DNA of 64,000 nt. It comes from Pyrenophora tritici-repentis (Eukaryota > Ascomycota > Dothideomycetes > Pleosporales > Pleosporaceae). Under the pieces are notes generated by a model, which was given only the letters and a program-made list of their open reading frames with translations, searched no databases and was not told the DNA's origin. This document shows, piece by piece, positions 20,569 through 33,158 of the stretch. The DNA is taken from NCBI RefSeq assembly GCF_003171515.1, contig NC_089390.1, positions 682,001-746,000 on the forward strand, given 5' to 3'. Made by a program: the position numbers and the translations under genes. Within the stretch, counting starts at the first letter, position 1. Each line of letters begins with the position of its first letter.

Positions 20569-23250
20569 ATGTCGACACTTCTCCGCCGATCAGGCAACCT
20601 AGCGCGACTTTCCCGACCTGTCCTCCGCCTCGACGCCTCGACGAGGGCACCGCGCACATTACGAGCACCAATACCACAATGTATATACTTCCAGCAGCGG
20701 GCACGGCGGTTTGCGACTGGATCACCAGAGGAGCCGAAAGGCAGCAAAAATGACAAGAGGGAGGACGACAAGGCCGGGCCCAGTGAGCCTGCAAAGGCGG
20801 AAGATTCAGGAGAGTCGGGGGAGCAGATCAAGATGAGCAAATTGACAAAAGAGGAGGAAGAGCAACTGGACAAAATAGTGGCTTTTGTTTCCATGGGCGT
20901 ACCAAAGTCGCAGAAACAGAATGTCAAGGAGGCAATGGATGAAATCAAGCGGACGGGGATACCAGCGGAGCTTCGGGAAGAGATGGATAAATTGGAGAGA
21001 GGCGAGAAGCTGGACTTGGCTACAGCGGCAAAGATATCACGGTTAACCACAAAAATGGCACGCAAGGCAGCCGACCAACACGTCTACGAGGACAAAGCTA
21101 CCAAGGACGATGCGGCCAAGGAGCCACAGCAAAAGGCGGGCGCACACGATCCAGGCCCAGGAAAAGGCCCCAAGGGTAGCGCTGGCGGTGCTGGAGGCCC
21201 TGGCGGCATGGACACCAACACAATGATCATCAGCGCCTTCCTCGCATACATCACCTACAGGGCAATCTACCCAGGCGAGAACTCAAAGGAAATCACATGG
21301 CAGGAATTCCGCACAACTTTCTTGGACAAGGGACTGGTTGAGAAGATTGTCATCCTCAATGGCAACAAGGCCAAGGTGCACCTGCACCGCGAGGCCGTCG
21401 CATCCATGTATCCCGACTCTCCCGCCATCAACCAGGGCTTTTACTACTACTTCACCATTGGCTCTGTCGAGGCTTTTGAACGTAAGATGGACGAGGCACA
21501 GTATGAGTTGGGCATCCCTAGCTCAGAGCGGATACCTGTTGCATACTCGAGCGAAATCTCCTGGTTTGGTACCTTCCTGTCATTCGGCCCTACTATACTC
21601 CTTCTTGGTGCTCTCTTCTACTTCACCAGACGTGCTGGAGGCGGTGCAGGTGGCGGTGGCGGTGTCTTCGGCATGGGCAAGAGTCGCGCAAAGAAGTTCA
21701 ACCACGAGACAGATGTCAAGGTCAAATTCTCCGACGTCGCTGGTATGGACGAGGCCAAGCAAGAGATTATGGAATTTGTCTCCTTCCTCAAGGATCCCAG
21801 TCGATTCCAGAAACTCGGTGCAAAGATACCCCGCGGCGCTATTCTGTCTGGCTCACCCGGTACTGGTAAAACACTGCTTGCGAAGGCTACCGCCGGAGAG
21901 TCGGGCGTACCATTCTTCAGCGTTAGTGGTTCCGAGTTCGTGGAGATGTTCGTTGGTGTTGGTGCCTCACGAGTTCGAGACTTATTCGCCAATGCCCGCA
22001 AGAGCACGCCATGTATCATCTTCATTGATGAAATCGACGCCATCGGCCGTGCTCGTTCAAAGCAGAACTTTGGTGGTGGCAATGATGAGCGCGAGGCTAC
22101 CCTCAACCAAATATTGACAGAGATGGACGGTTTCAACACTACTGAGCAAGTAGTAGTACTCGCAGGTACCAACCGACCGGACGTTTTGGACAAAGCCCTC
22201 ATGCGACCTGGTCGGTTCGACAGGCACATCAACATTGACAAGCCTACTATGGATGGTCGAGGACAGATTTTCGGTGTGCATCTGAAGAAGATCATCACAA
22301 ACGAGGACCTGGAGTTCCTGAAGGGTAGGCTCGCGGCTTTGACGCCAGGCTTCTCTGGTGCCGACATTGCCAACTGTGTGAATGAAGCTGCTTTGATTGG
22401 TAAGCCTTACTTCTGTTGCATGCATGTCTCAAACTAACATACAACAGCTGCCCGCGCTAACGCTGATACCGTGGCCATGGTGCACTTCGAACAAGCCATT
22501 GAGCGTGTCATCGGTGGTCTCGAGAAAAAGTCACTGGTCCTCAAGCCCGAAGAGAAGAAGACGGTTGCCTACCATGAAGCTGGCCACGCCATCTGTGGAT
22601 GGTACTTCAAGTGGGCAGACCCCCTCCTCAAGGTTTCCATCATCCCTCGCGGTCAAGGTGCACTCGGATATGCTCAATACCTCCCCAACGGCGATACCTA
22701 CCTTATGAACGTAAACCAGCTCATGGACCGCATGGCAATGACACTTGGTGGACGTGTTTCCGAGGAACTGCACTTCGAGACGGTAACCTCTGGTGCGTCA
22801 GACGACTTCCGCAAAGTGACGGCAATGGCGACTGCCATGGTCAGTAAGTGGGGCATGAGCAAGAAGATCGGCTACATCTACTTCGAGGACGGTGAGGGCC
22901 AACAACTCACCAAGCCCTTCTCCGAAGACACAGCAAAGAACATCGACATGGAGGTCAAGCGCATTGTCGACGAGGCATACAAGCAATGCAAAGACTTGCT
23001 TACAGAGAAGAAGCATGAGGTCGGTCTCGTTGCTGAGGAGCTACTGAGGAAGGAAATGTTGGGTCGGGAAGATATGATCAGACTACTTGGACCCAGGCCA
23101 TTCGAGGATAGCCAAGACTTCCACAAGTACTTTTCAGGCGAATATGGCAAGGCACCTGGCTACATCGAGCCGAAGGGGAATGACGGGGTCAAGGGACCCC
23201 TGGTTCCACCCAGCCCAGCGACTTTCAAGGACTTGGATGCAGGACGGTGA
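20569..23250 (+). CDS. Mitochondrial m-AAA protease subunit (AFG3/YTA12 type)
   Basis: Two exons, 20569-22399 and 22448-23250, with a 48-nt intron, encode 877 residues. An arginine-rich mitochondrial targeting sequence (about 1-50) is followed by a charged stretch, a first membrane span near 217-233, the FtsH extracellular-type domain, a second span near 335-352 and a glycine-rich linker. The AAA module has Walker A GSPGTGKT (428-435) and Walker B IIFIDEID (483-490). The metalloprotease zinc site is HEAGH (653-657). The family forms a hexameric ATP-dependent protease of the inner mitochondrial membrane facing the matrix, for quality control and ribosome/prohibitin-linked processing. Whether it is the Afg3 or Yta12 paralogue needs a tree. 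Very high confidence in family. Confidence 0.95.
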
Positions 23251-23779
23251 TACCTGTAGAGGTTTATTTTGTCATGCATAACATGAGCTGGACAGTCGGG
23301 CATGATGGGGGGGGTTTCATTCCACTCTACCGGTAGAGATGCATGCGCAACTTGACTTGTAGCATAGAAGCGCATTCTGTACAATATTGTCCATCTGGCG
23401 CTCAAGCGACTAGAGGAAAGATATTCATTGTAAAGTTCATCGTTCTTGCATGTGCTCGTGTCTGGTGGTGATGTATTGTGGAAGACAGGCAAATGGTGCC
23501 AGGATGGGTGTGCGGCGGACGTGATGCCGGCGGCTCAGCTCCCTAGTCCCACATTTCGCCTGCGCCCCAAGATCAGCGTCATGGCTCCACAGCACACCAT
23601 TAGACTTCAACACGAGGCGTCCTGGGCGCCTAAACTCTTGCGCCCCCCGCGTGCACATAGCAAGGCGATGCTGCGCCCCAGGCTAACAATAGTATCCTTA
23701 TAACCACCATCACACAAGCCCTCATTGACCCATCATATCTCATTAACCTTCTCAACTCACCCATCGACAGCATCTCACC
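23251..23779. other. Intergenic, nothing recognised
   Basis: About 530 bp between two genes on the same strand. No feature beyond a presumed terminator and promoter. Confidence 0.5.
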
Positions 23780-24158
23780 ATGGGCCGCTGGACAGACATG
23801 GACAGTGTACGCAGGCCGCCTTATGCTCCATGTAGCCCCTCTCAACTCTAATACCCCATCACAGGATGCACAACGCCTACCCCCTGGTTACGAGCGTATC
23901 GGCTACGACGCCGACAAGCAAACATACACGTTCCGCGACGCCGACGGCAACATCTACGAATCCGAGCCTGGGAATCGCTACAGCAAGTTACGTGCGACGG
24001 GCGAGCGGTATTCAATTGATTCAGAGGCCGAGGCCGAGGCGAGACTGGTGCAGGACGAGGTTATGGAAAGCGGGAATACGGAAGCGGTGAGGATGATGAT
24101 GCCTTTTGCGCTGATTGTGCTGGTGTTTATGATCTCCGTGTTCATCCTGGTGAGGTGA
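23780..24158 (+). CDS. Small tail-anchored membrane protein (2 exons)
   Basis: A 27-nt first exon (23780-23806, MGRWTDMDS) is joined by a 58-nt GT-AG intron to 23865-24158, giving 106 residues. The body has LPPGYERIGYDADKQTYTFRDADG, a sequence type frequent in Pleosporales, with no catalytic motif I know. The C-terminus is one hydrophobic segment, MMPFALIVLVFMISVFILVR, ending at the last residue, which makes it a likely tail-anchored protein of the ER or mitochondrial outer membrane. Conserved hypothetical protein; no function proposed. Confidence 0.75.
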
Positions 24159-24601
24159 GGGCTGTGAGGTGTAGCGAGGGATATCAGAGGGCGGAGATTC
24201 GTCAGGGTGATACATATGAGGCCATTGCGAAAGTGGAGGTGCAGAGGCTGCTGAGGTTACATGGGAATGAGAGGCTGAGGACTGGGCATCTGCGTGCCGA
24301 ATTGTGGGCAACTGATCCGATGATAAGCAGTATGCATTTGGTTGTCTGGCATTTGCTACGAGTGCATATGTCTACTTCCATTACCCTTATCAAAAAATGC
24401 ATGAGTTGCTTGTTGCAAAGCATCCCATCGCTCTCCAGTATATCCGCTCAGCACGTCTCTTTTGGAAAAGCCAGTAGTTTGGCTTGCCGACTACAGCCCT
24501 CTAGATACCAAATGATACACTCCGGCCATGGCCATGATGCATTCCATATCTCCTGGGCATACACGAACCAGATCCCACGTCTCTTACCAATACTTCCGCC
24601 G
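24159..24601. other. Convergent intergenic region
   Basis: About 440 bp of 3' flanks between the tail-anchored protein and the RBR ligase. Nothing else seen. Confidence 0.5.
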
Positions 24602-25818
24602 CTAGTCACGGTTGTTGATACAACGTCTGCACTGCTCCATACGGCAAATGCTGCACCGCATAACCAAGTTCAGATTAGTGCCATCACAACGTGCGCAAGC
24701 CGTACCACGTTGAGGTCTCCAAACATGCTGACAAACGACGGGAGCCTCTTCGAGAGCTTCTGGCCTACGCCCCATAATATGGCCCTCGTCGGACTTCGGG
24801 CAGGTACAAGTCTTCCACTTCTTACCACAGTTATAGCAGAACTCATAACCGCAGCGACAACTACAATCTGTGAGATTCACGGGAATTCATGAGGAAGGAC
24901 ACAGTAGGCGTACCTGATATGGAAACAACCATGATCTAGCTCGACCATGTTCTTGCATTGCGAGCAGCGCTGCCACATCACCTTTTCTGCTGCAGCAATG
25001 AGAAGCTTCGTGTCATCATCTTCAGGACAGACACCCTTGTGCGCTTTGTTCTTGCAAGTTGTGCAGGTTGCGGTGTTGCAGCTACGGCATTCGGCAGTGC
25101 TATCCTTGGTCGTTTCTTCGGGAATGCGCCGTCCGCATGTACTGCAGAAAGTGGCGTGCACGAAATCGTACTCTGCCTTCTTGATCCTGACTTCTTCGAG
25201 TAGCTTGTCCGGGAGGACAGATGAGTGTTCGTGCGAGCCAGAAGTGCTATTGATGTAGAAGGGAGTCGGTACTTTGCAGCAGCGGGGAGGGAAGAGAGTG
25301 GCGTCCTGATGAATGGAGAACCTGAAGAGGTCGATGATGCAGTCGTGGCAATAGATGTGCGAGCACGAGAGTTTCATGCTAACTTTTTCCTCCTTGTCGT
25401 CACCGCAGGCACAGCACATGGCGGTTGGCTTTGGCTTTGGGTATAGCTTCGACCTGAGACCTTTCTTGGGCGGTCGTACGGTTAACTTTTGAACGCGGTC
25501 GTTGTCGCTATCAGATCCTTCGCTGCTGTATTCTGATGCGGCGAACGAGACAGCAGAGTCTCCATCCAGATTATCCTGCTATATTGTCAGCCTGTGGGTA
25601 TGCCTAGTGGACAATTTCGAGAATAAACTGAAGGAGAGAAGCGCAACTACCTCTTCATCAAAGAGCTCCAACTGGTCTTCCAGTACGTGACGGAGAATTT
25701 GGTAGCTCAACGCTGAGTCCGTCTCAAGCTCAATGTCTCGAAGAGCGTCCATGATTTCATCAAGCCGGATTTGGACAACAAGTTTGCCAGTAGCGTTGTC
25801 CAAACCAGTGACATCCAT
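24602..25818 (-). CDS. RBR-type E3 ubiquitin ligase (3 exons)
   Basis: Exons 25818-25651, 25575-24914 and 24860-24602, with introns of 75 and 53 nt, encode 362 residues. Zinc modules appear in the RBR order: RING1 (CCACGDDK, SCSHIYCHDCI), IBR (CSTCGRRIPEE, CRSCNTATC) and RING2, which is completed across the last intron (HGCFHISCRCGYEFCYNC). The catalytic cysteine of RING2 is expected in that block. RBR ligases take ubiquitin onto this cysteine before passing it to a target. The N-terminal part is acidic and has no domain I recognise. The start at 25818 is chosen because upstream sequence is not conserved-looking; an earlier Met at 25950 is in frame. Substrate unknown. Confidence 0.83.
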
Positions 25819-27689
25819 CGTGTACAGAGACTCAGACGCGTAGGTGTCGGGACAAGGTCTTGCGATGGCGGAAGCAGCTTTGCCAAATTGTTGGTGTGTG
25901 GGGTTGACTAAAATGAAGCGCGAGAGACAAACAAACTTGAGCGATTGCACTCTCTTTCCCGAAACGGCAAGTGGTGGATTGGATAAGATTGCTAGGCTCT
26001 CGATTACCTAAATTGTACTAGGCCGTGAGTGTTACTCCATGGGACGTCTATAAGTGGCTTAGGGATATGTATAGACAGCTTGTGCGAAGCTTTCTTCGCG
26101 ACACTATTGTTTCTTTTCCGAACACTACGACATTGCCCCATTTTACACACGTTTAAGGTTATCTGCCCTTCTTCTCGGTCATATTGCTGCAGCAAGTGTG
26201 AGTAGACAAGTGATGAGAGTGTGCTGTGATGCAAGGAGGATAATTATGTGCCCAAGGGCTGCATTGAGAGTGTATGTGCTAGAACCCTTCTTTGCCTTCT
26301 AGGGAAAGACGAGTGGTATTTATACGCAAACCAAACCCTCCAGACCATCTCACATGCGTTTGGTTACAGATAACACATGTTCGTATCATAGGGACCAAAG
26401 GTTCTCGTACATTTTCCAGTCATAAGAGGGCAATCTCATCTCGGTCAGTTTATATTTGTGAGGCAAGAGTTGAAAGTCCTCGGAAGAGCTCCCGTTAAAA
26501 TGATGTAATCGATGGTTCTTCAGTTTTGCTATTCGTGTCATACAGGACCACCGTGTCTAGACCAGTTACCATGCATTCATATAAAGCAATTTCTTACTCA
26601 AGTCCCCATCTGTGTAACATGGCTCAATTCCGTCTTGGCTAGTTATTATTTGTGTTATATTGAGTAACCTCAACTCAACACCTCTGTTGTGTTCAAACCA
26701 TGTAACTTGCAGGATCACAGATGCTAACATGCTGCCCGAATCTTGGAGTTATTGTAATAGTCTTATGAGTGACAGATCTAGTGGCTTGAAAACGAAATTG
26801 ACATTTACTCGTTGTCAAACTGCTATGAGGTACACATCTTTTTACTTGGTTGAGTCAGATCTACCCACAACTAGCACGGCCATCTGCCAAACGCGGTCAA
26901 CGCATTGCTAACCCAGTCGTCGAACCGTTTACGGGTGATGTCTTTCCTCACCGATGGTTCAGCAATGCTGTCCAGGCACATTCCTCGCTTGAACCAACAC
27001 AGTACAACCTTATCTATCGCGCGGCTTTGTACTCTTAACAGCTACCATAGATTTGCAATTCCATTTAGTAGTTCCTGTTTTGGTAATACATCTTTCGCAA
27101 GGTTGTTTATACACATGTATCATTACATAACTAGGTCGCGTTCCACTACCTCACCATGGCACGTGCAACACAGCACCGCCATAGCGCGTGGGGGTGGCCC
27201 AACACGGTCTCGTGACACATACCACAGTAAGCCCAGACAGGACAGACTCAAGCCAAGCACTTCGGTATGTAGCTAGCCCGAGAACGAAAGGTTGCAGAAA
27301 AAAAGGAAACTAAATGGTGACCGAGAAAGGGCCCGATCTTGAGGAGCGGTGGCGTCCCTGGTTGCTACGCGAGTAAGCCACTTTGTGGGGACATGGTTAG
27401 TCTTGCATTGACCCTGCTTTTGATGGGCGTCTTGGGTCTGATAGTGCGGGCCTGGGTCGTGTGGGGGTGGAGTGCGGCTCCGGCGTTTAGGTGGCACGTG
27501 GGGACGTGCGTGGCAGGATATGGCAGTCATCTCTCGTGCGTGGTATCGGTGAGCAATGAGTAGGGTATCCTCACGCACCTTGCTGATGATGTTGGGTTGG
27601 ATAACACGTAATGAAAATAAATCAAGATGACAATGCAAGTCCCGTATGCCGACACAGTGAAATGTTCATTTGATACTAACGACTGCCAT
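25819..27689. other. Gene-poor stretch, no supported gene
   Basis: About 1.9 kb with only short, patternless open frames on both strands. No inverted repeats, tRNA-like structure or transposon protein similarity was noticed. Confidence 0.5.
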
Positions 27690-29298
27690 TTACTTTAGAG
27701 ACCAGACACCATTTTCTTGGATAATCTCAATGGGTCGGTTCTCGTCCAGCGATCTCCGGCCAGCCTCGAGAATTGCGGTTGTCGCGATGGTGTTCTTCAA
27801 AGTCGGTAGTGGCCGCGCATCGAGCTGGTCTAGCGTGACCTTGCCTGCGTTAAGGTTGTTGACAGCATCAATGAACTTCTCAAATGAGATGTATCCATAG
27901 CCCGTCTGCCCTGCAAAATTGCCCTCTTCATCAGGAGCGTACTTCATATAGAAACTGCACACGGTTAATATATGGATTTCGACTTGATGGATCATACGCA
28001 TTGACTTACGGATTATACCAGAGCAGTCCGCCCTCGTCATCAGTGACGTCGTAGCCTCGCTTGGCCTGGTTGATACGAATCTCTCCAGTAGATGCCATGT
28101 AATGGAAGTATTGATTCGAGTGTACACCAGCCTTTTGTGGGGCTGCCCAACCTGCTGTGTAAACGCCCGTTCCAACCTTGCTGGGGTCATCCTTCTTCAC
28201 CCAGTTGGTGAGAAGTGTGATTGTGTCCTCGGTGGCAGGGTCGCATCCCAGACCTGTTGCAATTCCCTTTGCGGCGCTAGCCATGACACGAACAGGTTTC
28301 CAGTCGGGAATCATCGATTCGTTGACGTCGATGTGGTGGGAGTTGAGGTAGTAGGAGATATCTGAATCAATACCTGCCCACGCTTTGAACGTCTCCAGCT
28401 GACTCCTGATTATCTCGTTAGTCACTGACACGGTTCTACCTGAGCATTTGACTGACTTTGGCTGGCTCATGTAGGAGTAAAAGTAGTTGAAGTCACCCAG
28501 CTTCTGTGCCCGGAAACGCGCATCCGCATAGGCGGGATCATATCGCTTGTGGTGCTCAATGTAAACAAACACGTTGTGCTTTTTTGCGGCATCAAGAAGC
28601 GCTTGATGGTGTTCCAACAGTTTCACTGCAGGCTTTGTGATCAAGACATGGATTCCACGTTCGATGGCATACAAGGCAATCGGGTAGTGAGTGGTATCAG
28701 GGGTGAAGATGGTGACTAGAATGCCGAAGGTCAGTCACTGCAATTTACAGTCTTTCTGTCCGCAACTTACTCGCACTGCCTTTTGGAAGCGCGTCAATAG
28801 CCTCCTTGTACGCGTTCGGGTCTGTTTTCCCTTGTTTCGGGAACTCGTCAAAAGATACATCCAGACCATTGTAGGCCTCGGAGATGTTCTTCTGCAGGTG
28901 CTCGCCTGGCTAAGATCAGCAATCTGCATCGGTAGAACAATCTACTCATAGGGCGACGTACGGATGGCGGGGAATTTGCCGCCCGATGTTCCAACCATGG
29001 ACAGCTTGCCCACCTTGCCGCGCCTCCGGAGATCAAACAGCGTCAGTCCTACGACACCGACCTTCTTGTCTGATTTTGAGGCACCGCCTCCTACGAAACC
29101 AGTCGTGTACTCGCCAGTACCGACCTAGGTTTGAGTTAGCCCGAAAGAAGCCCACAATGGTGCGATTGTTGCACGTAAGCAGCCGATGACGCCGCATGGT
29201 ATGATGTGTACACTACTCAAGGCGGTAATATGACAGGAGCGGTGTGAGACGGCATATATTGAGGGGTAGCTCACCATGAGAACTTCTACTGGCGCCAT
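27690..29298 (-). CDS. Gfo/Idh/MocA-family oxidoreductase (6 exons)
   Basis: Exons 29298-29275, 29124-28962, 28905-28771, 28715-28453, 28398-28010 and 27954-27690 sum to 412 residues in one frame. The N-terminus [22 protein letters not shown] is a Rossmann-type dinucleotide site split by intron 1. [14 protein letters not shown] and [15 protein letters not shown] mark the Gfo/Idh/MocA fold, the latter carrying the conserved Lys-Pro. LNSHHID and [14 protein letters not shown] are typical of a fungal subgroup. Intron 4 is the least certain boundary: it contains a clear CTAAC branch site, but its 54-nt limits were chosen to keep the frame. The family oxidises or reduces sugars, inositols and related compounds using NAD(P). 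It is divergent from the aldolase gene at 30256. Confidence 0.82.
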
Positions 29299-30255
29299 GA
29301 TGAGGGTGGTATTTGGTGTGGCAATGAGGACGGGAGTGAGTGTTCAATTGGGATAGTCCTCAACTTGTGTAGTGTATTTGTGGGTGGTGGGCGCATGCAA
29401 TACCCGACATGGCGTCGTCGGCATCTGAAGACTCGACGATAGCGACGGAAAATCATATAACTAGCCCAGAGACGCGATGAGGGGCACCCAACGCGTTCTG
29501 CCGGCAACCGCGGCCGGATGACGTTACGTTATGCCACGAGGCCCTCTGTGGACACGCAACGTACAGCAGGCCTCGTGCAAATTCCCAGCAGAGACAGCAT
29601 CTCGAATGCGTCGTATAAACTCGGTACGCCTGCATCGAGGCGCGTGTCGTCCATGTTCGGCGCATCACGAGTGCTGGGCTTGGAGGGGTAGCAAGCTTCC
29701 CCAGGCCAAGCCATCTTCACCCCACGCCCCCGCGCGCTTCCCATTGGTGGAACAACTTGTCGACACGTTCCCGACATGCAACCCTGCCTTATGCAACATC
29801 TCCAACCACCAGGAATCCGCCGATTTAATCATCCGTATAGAAAAGGCCGCACTCTGTCCCGCAGTTCGCGCAGTTGTACCCCGAACTCGCCAGAGCCCTG
29901 TACTCTTCTTCCACCCTAGTTGTCGCGCTGTCAGTGCCCTTGGCGAATGAGAGCGGTGCGTTCGTTGCCATCTCGACAACGGCCCTACGTAGGCGGGCCG
30001 TTGAGGCGCCCCAGTAGTATTGAGTGGTGAGAAAGTGGGATGGGATGAGGACCGCTCTCTGCCGAACTAAGCTGTGAATTACTTTGCGCCGACTGTCTCC
30101 ATCTCGCTACTATATTAAAGCTGACCGAACCCATAGCCGCATCCTTCATTACTGTTTGGCCACTTCCTCTCTGCCGAATCTTGATTTCTGCTGCCTCTCC
30201 CTCCCTCTCTCTTTACCTTTTCATCATCTCCCAGCTTCGGCTTCGACATCCAAAC
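29299..30255. promoter_or_regulatory. Shared divergent promoter region
   Basis: About 960 bp between the head-to-head oxidoreductase and aldolase genes, pyrimidine-rich before both starts. Long plus frames here (29531-29950) lack any domain and are not called. Confidence 0.45.
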
Positions 30256-31236
30256 ATGGCAACAAACGGAAATGGGACCAATGCCCACAGGGAACGCACA
30301 CCCCTCCGACCGGGTATCTACTCACCCACCATGACGTTTTTCGACCCGGAGACCGAGGAGCTAGACATCCCCGTCATCAAGAAGCATGCAGTACGACTAG
30401 CAGAGGCTGGTCTCGTCGGGCTTGTCACCATGGGGTCTAACGGCGAGGCCGTCCACCTATCGCGAGCCGAGAAGACTGCAGTTACGCGAGCAACCCGCGA
30501 GGCCCTAGACGAGGCTGGCTACCAAAACGTCCCTGTCATTGTAGGAGCATCCGAGCACGGCATCAAACTCACTATTGAGCTCTGCAAAGAAGCCGAGGCT
30601 GCAGGTGGCGAATACGTCCTCATCGTCCCTCCCAGCTACTATCGTTATGCCATTGACGAAGAGGCAATCTACGACTACTTTGTGAAGGTTGCGGACGGCT
30701 CACCCCTCCCTATCATTTTGTACAACTACCCCGGTGCTGTTGCAGGCATCGACATGGACAGCGACCTCATTATCAAGCTTGGCAAGCATCCCAACATTGT
30801 CGGCACAAAGTTCACATGTGGCAACACGGGTAAGCTCACACGTGTTGCCCTTGCTACCAATGCCTGCACAGCCAAAAGCAACGGTAGCGGCTACATGGCC
30901 TTTGGCGGCATGGCCGACTTCACAGCCCAGACAGCTGCTAGTGGCGGATCCGGCATCATCGCCGGTGGTGCCAACGTGCTTCCCAAGACGTGCGTCAAGG
31001 TCTGGAATCTGTGGGCCGAGGGCAAATATGACGAGGCCATTGAGCTGCAAAAGGTGCTCAGCAAGGGTGACTGGGTCCTCACCAAATCTGCCATCCCTGG
31101 CACCAAGTCGGCCATTCAGTCATATTACGGTTACGGCGGATACCCACGTCGACCGCTCAAGAGGCTGCCGCAAGAAAAGGTGGATGCGGTCGCTGAAGGG
31201 ATCAAGGAGGTCATGGAAGTGGAGAAGAAGTTATAG
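30256..31236 (+). CDS. DHDPS-family aldolase (HOGA/keto-deoxy-acid aldolase-like)
   Basis: Single exon, 326 residues, starting MATNGNGTNAHRERTP. It is a class I aldolase of the dihydrodipicolinate synthase/N-acetylneuraminate lyase family. The substrate-loop motif GSNGEAVHLS, the active-site tyrosine in ILYNYPGA, and the Schiff-base lysine in GTKFTCGN are all present. The C-terminal GYGGYPRRPLKRL resembles 4-hydroxy-2-oxoglutarate aldolase. In fungi this family includes the GaaC/LGA1 2-keto-3-deoxy-L-galactonate aldolases of uronic acid breakdown as well as HOGA-like enzymes. Fungi make lysine by the aminoadipate route, so a lysine-biosynthetic DHDPS role is unlikely. It cleaves or condenses a 2-keto acid with pyruvate; the exact substrate is not determined. 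Divergent partner: Gfo/Idh/MocA oxidoreductase. Confidence 0.88.
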   Translation: MATNGNGTNAHRERTPLRPGIYSPTMTFFDPETEELDIPVIKKHAVRLAEAGLVGLVTMGSNGEAVHLSRAEKTAVTRATREALDEAGYQNVPVIVGASEHGIKLTIELCKEAEAAGGEYVLIVPPSYYRYAIDEEAIYDYFVKVADGSPLPIILYNYPGAVAGIDMDSDLIIKLGKHPNIVGTKFTCGNTGKLTRVALATNACTAKSNGSGYMAFGGMADFTAQTAASGGSGIIAGGANVLPKTCVKVWNLWAEGKYDEAIELQKVLSKGDWVLTKSAIPGTKSAIQSYYGYGGYPRRPLKRLPQEKVDAVAEGIKEVMEVEKKL

Positions 31237-33158
31237 CTCTAAACCCTGATTTTTCCCCTGCTGCTATGAAACACTTGCACTCGTCTTATCATTCCAATTT
31301 CAAGTTTTTCTCTTCTCTCTAGCAACGCACACCGCACCTTCTTTTTGCAGGTACTCGAGCGAAAAGCAACTTCTCACTTTGCATTAACGAAACATGGTTG
31401 TACATACATGTCCCTTGTTATCAGTCTTGTTTCCATCACACTTGAAAATTTGACATGTCGATGCATACCCCACATGTGCATGTCCAGGACCGTTATATCT
31501 CCCACGTGATATAGCATTTGCATGTGATTTCCTGAAACGGAACAATCCCCACAAAAACACATGCCCTGACGTGTCCCTGTCGATGTTGTGGATGAGACAT
31601 GACTCGGTAACGTGAACGGTTTCAACGCAAGAACGCAAAGACGCGGGTCACGTGCTAGCGCGACATATTCGCATTGCAGGGCTGCATTAAGGTTTCGACG
31701 TACCCCACACCACCCTGCAATGGAACACCCCTCATCTTACAGTGACATTCGGCGTGGTGGCCAGTGACATACATGTGTACATGGTAATGCGATTACATCG
31801 TCTGTGCGTCCATCACGTTTTCTTGCACACCGATAGTGCTCATACCCGGCGTGTCGCAGTCGCGGTCGCGGACCCCCAGTTATCCTACCCTGCCCTCATT
31901 TCTATCAACCGTGCAGACCCATCTTTGGCAGCCGTTGAGACCAGACCACCAGCTCCAGGGTCCCCGTCGACGCTCATTACTCACAGACACCACCACCAGC
32001 CACACTCCGCACGTCTCATCTCTTCCACTCCACAATTCGCGGTTACCGGTACTCCGCGTCGGCTTCTACATCCGCACCCACGCACCCTTGCCCATGGCTG
32101 CCCAAGTGGTCTGACAGAACAACTTAGCCCACCTCACTCAAACCCCCCAGTCTAGCCCAACCCAAACCCGGTGAGCAGGTGAGAGCACAAGTAAGTAAGC
32201 AGGAGACATGGGAATTATTAGACGTGTTTCCAGATCAAATTCAAGGCAAATATTGGGAGCAGAACCAAGGTAGGTACGCCGAGTGAGTAGGTAACCGGCA
32301 AACATGCGCGGCGTGGCGTGGCACCAACCAACCAACCAATCCATCACCATGCATCGTCAAATGCTGATAATCGATGTACTTACTTACCACGTGCGCGTCA
32401 AAGGGAAAAAAACCTGTCGCACAACAGCATCCTTTCATCTTAACGTTACACCGCTGCCCGCTGCAAAGAGCAGGTGTCATGTCCAGGTGCGCGTGTACTG
32501 TACCGGTGTGTTTCCTTCGGTCAAACCTGCGGCTTTGTGGCGGTCGGTCATCGGGGGAGGAGTGAGGAGAGTGTATGGGCGGCGGCGGCGGCGGAAGGAT
32601 TGCACTAGTTTAAATTTGACCAGACCGAATATTTCCCCATGCGCGTTCGTACTGTTGGTGGTGCGTGGTTCGTGGTTCGTATGTGGTATGTTCTCGCCGG
32701 GTGTGGACGGGTGAGATTTAATATGCGTTGTATTAGCCATCTCCGGGGGCTATTGTGAGAGCAGAAAACAGGTATGCAACGGTGCTAAACACGTTGTGTC
32801 TTGTTTAATAATGTATATGTAATTTTTTCGTGACTCTTTGACGGCACGACGACCGTTCAAAGTCCTCCATTACCCCCTGCTGCAGCTGCTGCAGTTTGTT
32901 ATTGCGCTTCCTTCCACTCTCCCATCATTCGCGTGTCGTTTCGTAAAAAGTAATATCAACCCAAATGATCCCACAATGAATAGATATAGTGTTACAGTCC
33001 AATCCAATCCATCCCATGTCTACTCATTGTTGAGTTGTCCAGAAAGCCAAACCAGTGCTTATGTGGTTCAACAAACGCCCAGACGCCTAGTTTTTCCATA
33101 CCCCTCCGCCCCACCGCGTGTCCTGATACTCCATTAACTTTCTCTACGCCACCTCATC
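31237..33158. other. Convergent, gene-free stretch
   Basis: About 1.9 kb between the 3' ends of the aldolase and xlnR genes. It has simple repeats, including ACCA units near 32326 and GGC units near 32580, but no convincing gene. Confidence 0.5.

Noticed and set aside
21338..22117. 259-codon plus frame
   Set aside because: Alternative-frame shadow inside the m-AAA protease gene, whose own frame is fully supported.
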